Source: a virus. From it: DNA of 23,238 bases. The notes beneath the pieces were generated by a model. The model was not told where the DNA came from. It did no database searches and saw only the letters and a list, made by a program, of their open reading frames with translations. This document shows positions 13,786 through 21,692 of this stretch, piece after piece (position 1 is the stretch's first letter; each line of letters starts with the position of its first letter). Location: positions 1 through 23,238 of IMG/VR virus record IMGVR_UViG_3300045950_000018. One strand, 5' to 3'. The position numbers and the translations under genes are program-made.

Positions 13786-14372
13786 CGGTTCACCGTCTCG
13801 ATCTCGACACCGGTGTCGTACAAGTCCTTCACAAACTGGGTGAAGGACATGCTGGGCTCCACAAAGGCCACCCGGAAGTAAAACAGGGACGTCGTCCAGT
13901 CGCACACCGCATTCAGCGCGGGGGCGGTGGTGAACTCCAGCCAGCCATCGTTGTCCAGCGTGAAGGCCGTGGTGGGCGAACCATTGACCCGCACCGTCGC
14001 AGCGGGTGCGTAGCCAATGGGTTCCAGGAACCCACCACGCGAGCGCACCAGGCGGAAGCGCCGGGTGCTGCCATCGCCAGTGGCAAAGATCTGCGGCGAC
14101 GTGATCTGGTAGACCTCACGATCACGGAACAGGAAATCATCCAGGTTGCCGTGGCGGCGCTCGAAGAAGCCCTGCAGGGTCTGCAGCTCGGTGCGCCCAG
14201 CCCGCTCGCGCAAGAAGTTGTAGCGCAGCATCCAGCGGCGCACGGGGTACAGCCGCTTTCCCAGGGCGTAGCGCTTGCCCGAGGCTGCACGCCGCACGAT
14301 GTTGTCGAACTCGACTTCGTGATCGCGCTCCATGGCAATGCCGGGCAGCGCGGGAAAAATGTCGTTGCTCAT
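13782..14372 (-). CDS. DUF2460 distal tail protein
   Basis: The 196-residue sequence starts with ATG 14372, behind a GGAGG that lies in the end of the tape-measure gene. SNDIFPALPGIAMERDHEVE and the later LQGFFERRHGNLDDFLFRDR are hallmarks of the DUF2460 family (GTA gp12-like distal tail protein), which forms the ring between the tail tube and the hub. It follows the tape measure directly and precedes DUF2163 with an ATGA overlap. Length and order agree with the family. Confidence 0.86.
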   Translation of the reverse strand: MSNDIFPALPGIAMERDHEVEFDNIVRRAASGKRYALGKRLYPVRRWMLRYNFLRERAGRTELQTLQGFFERRHGNLDDFLFRDREVYQITSPQIFATGDGSTRRFRLVRSRGGFLEPIGYAPAATVRVNGSPTTAFTLDNDGWLEFTTAPALNAVCDWTTSLFYFRVAFVEPSMSFTQFVKDLYDTGVEIETVNR

Positions 14373-14375
14373 GGC

Positions 14376-16865
14376 TCAAAACCTCCGAGAGCGCTGACGC
14401 AGGCCCAGCTCGTTGACGATGGCCTTGCCGCCATCACCACGCAGCCAGCGCTCCACACTTCGCGCATCCAGGGCGCTGATGCTGATCTGCACATTGCTGC
14501 CAGCACCGCCGCCGCCACCATTGGCCGCCAGGCCCCGGATCACGTCGGCATACTTGGCCGGCAGAATCATCTCCTTCGCGTGGGCCTGCACCATGGGGTT
14601 GACGCCCGCAGGGATGTCAAAGCCCCCCTCAGCGCTGAAGATCTTGCTGGCGAAGCCACCCACAGCCGCCAGGGCACCCACCGCCATGGCTGGCGCCAGG
14701 AAGGGGCCAATCACCGGGATGGCCGAGATAGCCGCATACACAGAGGCGGCGGCCTCATAGGCCTTGATGCCGATGGTCTTGATGGCCGTGGCGGCCGTGA
14801 TACCGGTGCTCATGGCCGCGCCCGTGGCCTCAGCGGCGGTGCGGGTGTTGACGCCCAGCAGCGTGGCGGCGGTCTTCTGTGCCTCACCAGCCAGCCAAGC
14901 GGCCATCGGCTTGGTCACCATCTCTTGCACAAAGGCCGTGGCCGTCTGCGCGTAGATGCCCTGCAAAGTCTGCATGGCCGACTGCTGCCCTATGATCATC
15001 CGCGTGGTCTGATCAGCCATGGCCGCCTCCATGCTCTGGAAGGTGTTCAGCAGGGGCTGGTTGTCTTCGGCCTTGCGGGCGCCATCCAGCTCACCCTTGC
15101 GGGCCTTGTGCTGGCGCTCCAGCTCTTCAATCTGGGTGTAGATGCGCTGGCGCTCCACCGGGTTCAAGTCGGGGTCTTTGGCCAGCAGCTCCAGGCGGGC
15201 CTCCAGAGCCTTGCGCTTGATCTCCAGGATGCGATCCTCAAAGCCCTGCTCCAGGGCCAGGCGCTCACGCTGGGTCATCAGGCCCATGGCCACCGCGTTG
15301 TCGGCCTGCTGCTGCTCCAGCGCGATGCTGGCCAGCGCGGCTTGAGACTGGTTGGCTGCGATCTCGTCCTGGATGGCACGCTGCTGATCAGCAGCACGCT
15401 GGCGGATGCGCACGATCTCTTGCTGAGCGGCCGAGAACTCGGACGACTCCGCGCCGAACTGAGCCTTGGCCGCCTGGGCAATCTGCTCAGCCAGGCGCAG
15501 CTGCTCTTCGGTGTTGTTGCGCCACTGGGCCAGCTCCAGGCGCAGGCCTGCCACCTTGTCTTCGTACAGTTCACGCTGGCGTTGCCGTTCTTCGTTGAGC
15601 TGGCGGGTGCGCTCGGCAGCGGCCTGGCGGGATGCAGCAGCAGCGGCACGCTTGGCCTGTTCTTCGCCCTTGGGGTTGCCCAAGGCCTGCTCCAGCGCCT
15701 GCGGGTTCACCACAGGCTGAGACTGCCCTGGGGCAGCACCGGGGGCCGTCTTGGGCCCACCGTCGCGCATGTTGGCCGAGTCCTTCAGCCCCTGGGTGAT
15801 CCGTGCGGCATCAACCTGCAACTGGTCATACTGCGCCCGCAGCTGCTTGATGCGCTCGGTCACACGGATGGCGGGCGCACCGTAGCCCTGCTCGATCATC
15901 GCGCCCGGGTTGCGGTCGACCATGGCCTGCAGGCGCTCGATCTCTTGCACTGTGGTGCGGATCTGGAACTGCACCATGCCCGCCTGACGCTGCCCAGCGG
16001 CAATGTCGCCAAAGCCGGTGGCCTCTTTGAGGGCCTGCCCGATGGTCTTCAAGGTGCCCAGGAAGATCCCAGCGTTCTTGTTGTTCGTCAGCCAGTTCTG
16101 CGCCAGGGCATTCAGCCCGGGCAGCATCTGCTGCATGATCTGGTTGTAGACACCCTCTTGCGCCGCACGCAGGCGGTCCAGGTTGTCCTTCAGGTCGCCA
16201 GCGGCTGCGCCTGCCTCATCGCTGACCACCACGCCCAGGCGGCGTGCCTCTTCGCGCAGATCTGCAACACCCTGCTGGGTCAGGTTGATCAGCGGCAGCA
16301 GGCCAGGGCCCAAGCGATCGCCGAAGATCTCGACAGCAGCAGCGGTACGCAAGCCCTGGTCTTCGATGCCGCTCAAACCACCCACCAGGTCCATCAGCAG
16401 CTCATCTGCTGATCTGATGTTGCCCTGGGCAGTGCGCAGCTTCACGCCCAGCGTGTCCTCCAGCAGGCCCTTGAGCTGCTCGTCGCCGCTGGCTGCCGCC
16501 ACCGCTGCTGCGTTCACCTTGTTCAGGGCCCGAACCAGGGTCTCAGACTCCAGCCCTGCAAAGCGGCCGGCATAGGCCAACTCGCTGAACTTGCTGGTGG
16601 CTATGCCTGCCTTCTGTGCTGACTCGTCCATGGCATCGGCCAAGTCCAGCTGCTGACGGATGCCATTGATCAGGGCAGCACCCGCCAGGCTAGTGCTCAG
16701 ACCGATGACCGTACCGGCCACACGGGCGGTGCTTTCCTTGACGCTCTCGCTGGCAGCGTTGATGCGCTGCATGGCAGACACCGCGGCCTTCTCGGTCTTC
16801 TCCAACGCCGCAACGCCACCCGCTGCATCGCCCTTGATGCGGATGGTCACGTCTGTGGTGCTCAC
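14376..16865 (-). CDS. Tape-measure protein
   Basis: This 829-residue protein starts with GTG 16865 behind GAAAGGAA. It is largely alpha-helical, with long Ala/Gln/Glu/Arg coiled-coil stretches (about 390-600), hydrophobic helices (about 650-760) and a small C-terminal part with GGFDIPAGVNPMVQAHAKEM and a poly-Gly stretch, typical of lambda-type tape-measure proteins. It sets tail length and leaves the tail before DNA. At the usual 0.15 nm per residue it would give a tail near 125 nm, similar to lambda. It follows the G/GT frameshift genes, as expected. Confidence 0.9.
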   Translation of the reverse strand: MSTTDVTIRIKGDAAGGVAALEKTEKAAVSAMQRINAASESVKESTARVAGTVIGLSTSLAGAALINGIRQQLDLADAMDESAQKAGIATSKFSELAYAGRFAGLESETLVRALNKVNAAAVAAASGDEQLKGLLEDTLGVKLRTAQGNIRSADELLMDLVGGLSGIEDQGLRTAAAVEIFGDRLGPGLLPLINLTQQGVADLREEARRLGVVVSDEAGAAAGDLKDNLDRLRAAQEGVYNQIMQQMLPGLNALAQNWLTNNKNAGIFLGTLKTIGQALKEATGFGDIAAGQRQAGMVQFQIRTTVQEIERLQAMVDRNPGAMIEQGYGAPAIRVTERIKQLRAQYDQLQVDAARITQGLKDSANMRDGGPKTAPGAAPGQSQPVVNPQALEQALGNPKGEEQAKRAAAAASRQAAAERTRQLNEERQRQRELYEDKVAGLRLELAQWRNNTEEQLRLAEQIAQAAKAQFGAESSEFSAAQQEIVRIRQRAADQQRAIQDEIAANQSQAALASIALEQQQADNAVAMGLMTQRERLALEQGFEDRILEIKRKALEARLELLAKDPDLNPVERQRIYTQIEELERQHKARKGELDGARKAEDNQPLLNTFQSMEAAMADQTTRMIIGQQSAMQTLQGIYAQTATAFVQEMVTKPMAAWLAGEAQKTAATLLGVNTRTAAEATGAAMSTGITAATAIKTIGIKAYEAAASVYAAISAIPVIGPFLAPAMAVGALAAVGGFASKIFSAEGGFDIPAGVNPMVQAHAKEMILPAKYADVIRGLAANGGGGGAGSNVQISISALDARSVERWLRGDGGKAIVNELGLRQRSRRF

Positions 16866-16879
16866 GGTGTTCCTTTCGC

Positions 16880-17520
16880 TCAGCCCATCAGGCCCCGATG
16901 GACCAGGGCTGCAAACTCAGCTTCGATGTCTTCGTCAGACTGCTCAGGCGGCGGGCCTTGATCGGCAGGCTCAATGCCCAGGTAGGCCTGCACCATCGCC
17001 TGCAGGGTTGGCCGCTGTCGCAGCTCATCCTGCAAGGCCTTGATGCGGCGCATGTCCAGCTCTCGCTCCCACTGGTCCCAACTGCCACCCAGCGTTGTGA
17101 CAAAGCTGGCCACCACCTCATCAATCGTCAGGCCCCGCCCTGATCGGGTGGCGTTACGCCGGCCATCGCCCGCTGAGCCATCCGCTTTCCCACTTCGGCA
17201 ACCAGCCGGGCCTCCTGCTCTTTGAGCACTGCGTAGGCCTCAACCAGCTCGGCATAGGTGGCCTCGCCCAGCTCGTCTGCCGTCATACCCGGGTAGTTGC
17301 GCTGCAGGGTCTGCAGCAGCACACCGGCCATCAGCTCTTGTTCGCCGGTCTCGGTGTAGCCCTTCTCCAGCGCAGCACGGGTGGCGATGTCAGCTTTGCG
17401 GATCTGCAGGGTCATGGGCGGCAGCACGTACTGCCGCCCGGCCAGCACCACCAGCTCACCCTCGTGGGCCACCAGTGGGCTGATCATCGACACCGGTTGA
17501 TGGTGCACGGCGCTCATCAT
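16880..17520 (-). CDS. GT-type tail assembly chaperone, -1 frameshift product
   Basis: The G frame (from ATG 17520) reaches the heptamer G GGA AAG at 17191-17185 in the phase needed for simultaneous slippage (GTG GGA AAG). After a -1 shift the new frame is open from 17185 to TGA at 16882-16880 without a stop. This gives a fusion of about 213 residues, of which 101 are from the T frame (SFVTTLGGSWDQWERELDMR and a Gln/Asp/Glu-rich C-terminus). The heptamer is identical to the one in lambda G/T. GT bridges the tape measure and tube subunits during tail assembly and is absent from the virion. A GTG at 17116 could be mistaken for an independent start. Confidence 0.86.
17128..17520 (-). CDS. G-type tail assembly chaperone
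   Basis: This 130-residue protein starts at ATG 17520, which overlaps the tail-tube stop; a second ATG follows immediately. It is mostly helical (LMAGVLLQTLQRNYPGMTAD, EATYAELVEAYAVLKEQEAR), lies between tube and tape-measure genes, and carries the frameshift site 18 codons before its stop. It is made in excess over GT in lambda-like systems and coats the tape measure. The identification rests on context, length (lambda G is 140) and the slippery site. Confidence 0.83.
   Translation of the reverse strand: MMSAVHHQPVSMISPLVAHEGELVVLAGRQYVLPPMTLQIRKADIATRAALEKGYTETGEQELMAGVLLQTLQRNYPGMTADELGEATYAELVEAYAVLKEQEARLVAEVGKRMAQRAMAGVTPPDQGGA
17185..17191 (-). promoter_or_regulatory. Programmed -1 ribosomal frameshift site GGGAAAG
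   Basis: The minus strand reads G GGA AAG in the zero frame of the G gene (codons GTG GGA AAG encoding V-G-K, residues 110-112). It is the same heptamer as in lambda G/T. Both tRNAs can re-pair in the -1 frame (GGG AAA). The downstream frame is open for 101 codons. No obvious Shine-Dalgarno stimulator was seen upstream. Confidence 0.87.
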
Positions 17521-18257
17521 CAGCCCCGGAACATCTCGAAGACCTTGCCGTCGTCACCCGAGAAGCCCTTGAACGAGCCTTCAGGCATGGCGTGCTCGTT
17601 CAGCTTGAAGCCGAAGCTGGCCGACTCAAACGTGGCGTTGGCCAGGCGCAGGCCGAAGGGCTTGCCAGTGCGGCTGGTCTTGTACAGCAGCAGGCTGCAG
17701 AACACGCTATCACCGGCCAGGGTGTTGTTGACGGTGTAGGTCTCGCCCGAGGTGGAGTCGGTCAGGTACGTGAACAGGAAGTCATCATCGTTGGCGGCGT
17801 TGTTGAAGGTGTACACGCCCGTGGCTTCGTTCACTGTGTACTCACCCACGGCAGGCGACGAGGCCACGCGGCGCAGGGGGCGATCGGTCAGCGGGTCGAC
17901 CACACCGTAGTCTTCACGGAAGTTTGCGGCGCCGTCCACTGTCACAGTGCCGCTGGCCACGGTACCCAGTTCGCGCTTGACCAGGATGATCGAGCCGGTG
18001 GTGCGGGCGGACGTCATGAACTCTTCCATCATCCAGCCCGGGTCCAGCTCGCCGGACTTGTACTTGCCGCTGATCGACTCGTTGCCCGAGGCAGCGTCTT
18101 CGGCGTACTTGTTTTCGCCGAACAGCTCTTTGATGTCGCGCTTGATCTCGATCGACACGTCCTGGATGATCGCGATGCGGCGGGGTGTGGGGTTGGCTGC
18201 GGTGCGCTTGATGTAGACCTCAGCGCTGTGGAAGTACAGGTTGTCTTTCGATGCCAT
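17520..18257 (-). CDS. Major tail (tube) protein
   Basis: The 245-residue protein has an AAAGGAG ribosome site and position just before G/GT, where lambda V lies. It is beta-rich with IIQDVSIEIKRDIKELFGEN near the N-terminus, a tube-protein-like pattern of a conserved strand plus helix, and a middle domain (about 105-190: DGAANFREDY, VYTFNNAANDDDFLFTYL) that may be an exposed insertion. It forms the stacked hexameric rings of the flexible tail. No immunoglobulin-like C-terminal domain is evident. Confidence 0.8.
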   Translation of the reverse strand: MASKDNLYFHSAEVYIKRTAANPTPRRIAIIQDVSIEIKRDIKELFGENKYAEDAASGNESISGKYKSGELDPGWMMEEFMTSARTTGSIILVKRELGTVASGTVTVDGAANFREDYGVVDPLTDRPLRRVASSPAVGEYTVNEATGVYTFNNAANDDDFLFTYLTDSTSGETYTVNNTLAGDSVFCSLLLYKTSRTGKPFGLRLANATFESASFGFKLNEHAMPEGSFKGFSGDDGKVFEMFRG

Positions 18258-18289
18258 GGTGGGCTCCTTTCAGTGGTCGGGTGTCAGGG

Positions 18290-18706
18290 TCAAAGCAGTG
18301 AGCCGCGCTCGTGGTCGTACTCGACCAGGTACTCGGCCTGCAGGTCACACATCGTCTGTTCGTTGTCGATGTATCGGAAGGTCTCGGTGCTGAGCTCGAT
18401 CTGCACCGATCCGTCATTGAGGGCGCCCCAAGTGGTCAGGGCCTCATGGGCTGCGTTCAGCAGGGCGTGCGCCGCTTCGCCGGGCTCATCACCAGCCGTG
18501 CGCACGATCACCAGCACCGTGGCTTCACGGCCCTGCATCTCGCCCGCCAGGGCCGTCTGCTGCACCCGGCGGGGCAAGATGCACACGGCTGGCAGCGCCG
18601 TGATGTCCAGCGGCAAAACGCGCTCGCGGTACACGCGGCCCGTCAGCTCAGGAACCGAGTCACAGGCCTGGCGCATCTGCTCGATGCAGTCAAACAACTT
18701 GGTCAT
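18290..18706 (-). CDS. Tail terminator-like protein (gpU-like)
   Basis: This 138-residue protein has its ATG (18706) overlapping the previous stop (ATGA). An N-terminal helix (LFDCIEQMRQACDSVPELTG) is followed by strands (VLPLDITALPAVCILPRR, ATVLVIVRT) and a C-terminal strand pair (QAEYLVEYDHE). The fold pattern, length (lambda U is 131) and location directly before the tube gene indicate the protein that caps the tail at its full length and joins it to the head. Confidence 0.68.
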   Translation of the reverse strand: MTKLFDCIEQMRQACDSVPELTGRVYRERVLPLDITALPAVCILPRRVQQTALAGEMQGREATVLVIVRTAGDEPGEAAHALLNAAHEALTTWGALNDGSVQIELSTETFRYIDNEQTMCDLQAEYLVEYDHERGSLL

Positions 18707-18996
18707 GTCGGTGTCCCCAAAACGGCCACCACCACGGCGCCATCACCGCTGAAGCTCAGCGGGTGGCGCACCGGGTAGCTGCGGCCACCAATCACCACCA
18801 CCGAGCCCTGCGCCAGGCTGGCAGCCTGGGCATCTGCAGCGGTCAGCGTCAGGCTACGATCGCGCACCATCACGTCGGCTTGATCCAAACTCTCAGCGCG
18901 TGACGGCTCGTTGCGCACGCCATAGAACTGGTGGCCACCACTGGTGCACAGCTCGCCAATCTCGGCAAACAGCAAGGGCAGATCAGCCTCGGTCAC
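18703..18996 (-). CDS. Head-tail joining protein (gpFII-like)
   Basis: A 97-residue protein starts at GTG 18996, inside the last codons of the preceding gene (14-base overlap). Its pattern (FAEIGELCTSGGHQFYGVRN, RSLTLTAADAQAASLAQGSVVVIGGRSYPV) recalls the small beta-barrel joining proteins of the lambda FII type. The VxRDRSLTL...GxxVxIGGxxYxV arrangement parallels lambda FII's RTDEVRQL...GDTLTIGEENFWV. It would form the platform between the capsid neck and the tail terminator. The comparison is by eye. Confidence 0.66.
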   Translation of the reverse strand: MTEADLPLLFAEIGELCTSGGHQFYGVRNEPSRAESLDQADVMVRDRSLTLTAADAQAASLAQGSVVVIGGRSYPVRHPLSFSGDGAVVVAVLGTPT

Positions 18997-19786
18997 GGCT
19001 CAGAATCCTTTCAATGCGCTGGTCAAACGACGCGCGGTACCGCTTGTTCACCGCCGCCTCACCCACCTGGCGCAGATCCAGCGCCTGGGTGTAACTGGGC
19101 ATGCGCTTGGTGAACAAAAACACCGGGGCCAGGATCGAGCCGTGAATGCCACGACGCGACCAGATGCCCGCAGGCAGGTGCTGCTGCTTGCCGTTGCGCT
19201 CACCAGGGCCGTGGCTCACGAAGTACTCGACCCCGTTGATGCGCACATAGCCGTTCTCGCTCTTGCCACGCTTGGCCAGATTGGCCCGGCGCTTGTCGGT
19301 CATGTTGGCTCGGTAGCCCTGCTCTGAAAACGCGTTCAGGTAGCTCATCAGCTGCACGATGAACGACCCCTTCACATTGCCGTAGGCATCCATGTGAGCG
19401 GGGTCAATTCCATCGCTGGGCACGGCCGCCATGCCCGGGGGCAGGATGCCGGCTCGCTGCAGAGCCACCTCAAAGCGCTTGTTGCGGCGTGCGCCGCCTT
19501 TGGCCTGCGCCAGCAGCACCTTGGCCGGGTCCACCCCCTTGCCCCCCATGTAGCGGGGGTACACCAAGGCCTCCGGCTTGTCGACCGTGGCACGGTCAAC
19601 GAAGGGGCTGCGCAGGATGTAAGGGGTGGGCCGGTCAAAGACTTCTCGCATAGCTTCCTGGAAGCCCAGGCGAGCCTCAAACGCCGAATCGTTGATGGCT
19701 TCGGCATGCACACGAAGCACCCGCGCCGGCGCGAGCTGCAGGGGCGTCACCACCTCCCGCAGATCGTGTTCGATGCGGATGTCCAT
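18983..19786 (-). CDS. Neck/tail-completion protein, possibly gpZ-like
   Basis: The 267-residue protein starts at ATG 19786 with GAGG upstream. It is strongly basic, with Arg/Lys-rich segments (KGGARRNKRFEVALQRAG, TDKRRANLAKRGKSEN) and a C-terminal ERILSRDRG. It lies between the major capsid gene and the FII-like gene, where lambda-like phages encode minor tail or completion proteins such as Z. The N-terminal FEARLGFQEAMREVFDRPTPYILRS section is typical of prophage proteins annotated as minor tail Z or virion morphogenesis proteins. The basic nature would suit contact with DNA in the neck. Confidence 0.55.
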   Translation of the reverse strand: MDIRIEHDLREVVTPLQLAPARVLRVHAEAINDSAFEARLGFQEAMREVFDRPTPYILRSPFVDRATVDKPEALVYPRYMGGKGVDPAKVLLAQAKGGARRNKRFEVALQRAGILPPGMAAVPSDGIDPAHMDAYGNVKGSFIVQLMSYLNAFSEQGYRANMTDKRRANLAKRGKSENGYVRINGVEYFVSHGPGERNGKQQHLPAGIWSRRGIHGSILAPVFLFTKRMPSYTQALDLRQVGEAAVNKRYRASFDQRIERILSRDRG

Positions 19787-19831
19787 GTGGGCCTCAGCGA
19801 TCAGATGCGGCGTTCAAGGCAGCCAGCCCAC

Positions 19832-20773
19832 TCAGGCCGGGTTGACCACGTTCTTGAACAAGAAGCCAGCCACCGAGCCAGCCAGCACAGGCTTGCGGGC
19901 ATCGGTCACCGGGGCCACCATCGACTTGTGATTGCGGTCGTAGTAGGTCTCTTCCACGAACGGATGACCTTCCAGCTGGTAGGTGTAGCCGTAGGCAGGC
20001 GAGCCACCGTCGCTCAGCGTGGCCACGCGGGTGAAGGCCAGCACGGCGTCAGCACCCCAGATGTCCACGAAGCTGGTGTTGTTGTAGTACGTGGCCTCAC
20101 CCACCACCACGCGCTCCACATCCAGCGCACGGGCGATCTGCTCCAGGGTGGCGATCTTGATGTCCTCATCGCGCAGGGTGGCAATGATGTCCGGATGGGC
20201 ACGCAAGGCCTTGTGCACCTTGGGCGAGATGGTGAGCGTGTCGGGGTACACGCCGATCTTGCTGCGGATCACGTCCTTGGCTTCGCTGACATCGCCCACC
20301 GGGTCGCTCGCAGGGTCATCCCAGCGAGTGTTGGCCACGGTGTACTCCAGCTTGTTGTCGGCGCCGTAGTTGGCCAACGAGGTCGCCAGCACAGCCGCCT
20401 GGTTCTCGCGCTCGATGTCCATCAGGCGCTGCACGCCACGGATGCTGCGCTGGTACTGGTCCACACCAATGCGCACACCCTCTTGCTGGATCTCCACCGG
20501 CACCTGGGCTTCCAGGCTGTGATCGATCAGGGCGTAAGGCGCACCCTGGTGGCCAAACTGCACTCGCTTCGTCGCAGCACCCGGCGCACGGGCGGTGTTC
20601 ACCAGGCGGAAGTCTTCCGGCCCGAACTCGATCACGGTGCCGCCGCGCTGCTGAACGAGCACCATGGGGAACAGGATGTTGGCGATGGGCGCGAAGGTGT
20701 GGGTGTAGCCGCGCGCGATGCTGGTGAGGATCGGGTCGATCACCCGGGCCTGTTGGGGCGTCATCTGGGTCAT
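19832..20773 (-). CDS. Major capsid protein (lambda gpE family)
   Basis: The 313-residue protein has a TAGGAGT ribosome site. YTHTFAPIANILFPMVLVQQ near residues 23-42, followed by GTVIEFGPEDFRLV, is the typical start of gpE-type capsid proteins. The segments LMDIERENQAAVLATSLANY (spine helix), TLTISPKVHKALRAHPDI and VDIWGADAVLAFTRV belong to the HK97 fold peripheral and axial domains. It assembles the T=7-like head with the decoration protein encoded upstream. Lambda E has 341 residues. Confidence 0.9.
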   Translation of the reverse strand: MTQMTPQQARVIDPILTSIARGYTHTFAPIANILFPMVLVQQRGGTVIEFGPEDFRLVNTARAPGAATKRVQFGHQGAPYALIDHSLEAQVPVEIQQEGVRIGVDQYQRSIRGVQRLMDIERENQAAVLATSLANYGADNKLEYTVANTRWDDPASDPVGDVSEAKDVIRSKIGVYPDTLTISPKVHKALRAHPDIIATLRDEDIKIATLEQIARALDVERVVVGEATYYNNTSFVDIWGADAVLAFTRVATLSDGGSPAYGYTYQLEGHPFVEETYYDRNHKSMVAPVTDARKPVLAGSVAGFLFKNVVNPA

Positions 20774-20810
20774 GTTTGACTCCTAAGTCGTTGGTGATGG
20801 TGGGGCGTGC

Positions 20811-21158
20811 TTAAGCTGCGTTGGGCAGCAACAGCACTTCGATGGACTGGCCAGCGGCGGTGGCGGCGCTCAGCGCCACGCCCACGCGCACGTTGGTGCT
20901 GGTGTGGGCCACCGCGCGGCCCTGGTTGTCGGTCATCACCGTGGCGCCAGCCGTCACGGCAGCACCGGCCACAACCTCGGTCGTGCCCAGCACATCCACG
21001 GGCACCAGGTCGCCGCTCTCGGCATCGGTGCGGGTCACGCCCAGCACAGCTGCGCCCGCAGCGGGCACGCCGCCAGCAGCGGTCACAAAGCGATTGGCCA
21101 CCAGGGCGGCAGCAGCCGTGCGGGTCAGGCACAGCACCGAAATGGTCGGGGTCGTCAT
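20811..21158 (-). CDS. Capsid decoration/cement protein (gpD-like position)
   Basis: This 115-residue protein with an AAAGGAA site is rich in Ala, Val, Thr and Gly. It has a repeated strand pattern (AAVLGVTRTDAESGDLVPVD, VVAGAAVTAGATVMTDNQGR) seen in DUF2190-type cement proteins and in gpD-like proteins. It lies between protease/scaffold and major capsid protein, exactly where lambda D is. It binds the capsid surface at the local threefold sites after expansion and stabilises DNA-filled heads. Which of the two families it belongs to is not resolved by eye. Confidence 0.78.
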   Translation of the reverse strand: MTTPTISVLCLTRTAAAALVANRFVTAAGGVPAAGAAVLGVTRTDAESGDLVPVDVLGTTEVVAGAAVTAGATVMTDNQGRAVAHTSTNVRVGVALSAATAAGQSIEVLLLPNAA

Positions 21159-21209
21159 GTTGGGTTCCTTTCAATGACGAGTTGCGAAGATCAGCTGTGC
21201 GCTGACGAA

Positions 21210-21692
21210 TCAGACCTTGTCGTAGCCCAGCGCTTGCAGGGCTGCGACGTAGTCAACGTTGTGCTGCTTGGCGTAGGCCTTGGCCTCGGCATCCATCTGC
21301 TCGCGCGTCTTGGCGCCGCCAGCAGCCGCAGCAGCGCCTGCAGCACCACCAGGGGCGGCGGCGGGCGCATCGCTGTAGTGAGCCTGGCCAGCCGTGGCCA
21401 GCGTGGCGCGATGGGCTTGCACCACCGCAGCAGCGGCTTCGGGGCCCGTGGTCTTGCCGTCAAACGCCAGCTGCTCGATCAGCGCCTCGTGGCCAGGCAG
21501 GGCCTGACCGCGCACGGCCTGGATGCGCTCACGCTCAGCCTTGGCGCCCTCAGCGCTGAACTGCGCCTGCAGTGCGGCATACAGGCCAGGGTTGCCGCTG
21601 GCCAGGGTCTCAGCCGTCAGCCCTGCCACAGCGGCAGTGACCGCCGCACTGATGGCGGCCTGGGTGGGTTGGGTGTTTTCGGGGGTCGACAT
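21210..21692 (-). CDS. Internal scaffold protein (Nu3-like) from in-frame start
   Basis: Within the protease gene an ATG at 21692, in the same frame, is preceded by GAAAGGA at a workable distance. It would give a 160-residue protein starting MSTPENTQPTQAA, predominantly helical, Ala/Gln-rich, with a Gly/Ala low-complexity stretch and a C-terminal helix (DYVAALQALGYDKV). Lambda makes its scaffold Nu3 in the same way from the 3' end of gene C. The reading that this is also produced separately here is inference from the ribosome site and the lambda precedent. Confidence 0.6.
   Translation of the reverse strand: MSTPENTQPTQAAISAAVTAAVAGLTAETLASGNPGLYAALQAQFSAEGAKAERERIQAVRGQALPGHEALIEQLAFDGKTTGPEAAAAVVQAHRATLATAGQAHYSDAPAAAPGGAAGAAAAAGGAKTREQMDAEAKAYAKQHNVDYVAALQALGYDKV

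Noticed and set aside
14151-16412. 753-codon open frame on the plus strand
   Set aside because: It is antisense to the tape-measure and DUF2460 genes. Its product is His/Gln/Leu-rich as expected for a G/C-rich shadow frame, and it has no family resemblance.
19394-20779. 461-codon plus-strand frame opposite the capsid gene
   Set aside because: It is antisense to the well-supported major capsid and neck genes and has the same shadow composition.
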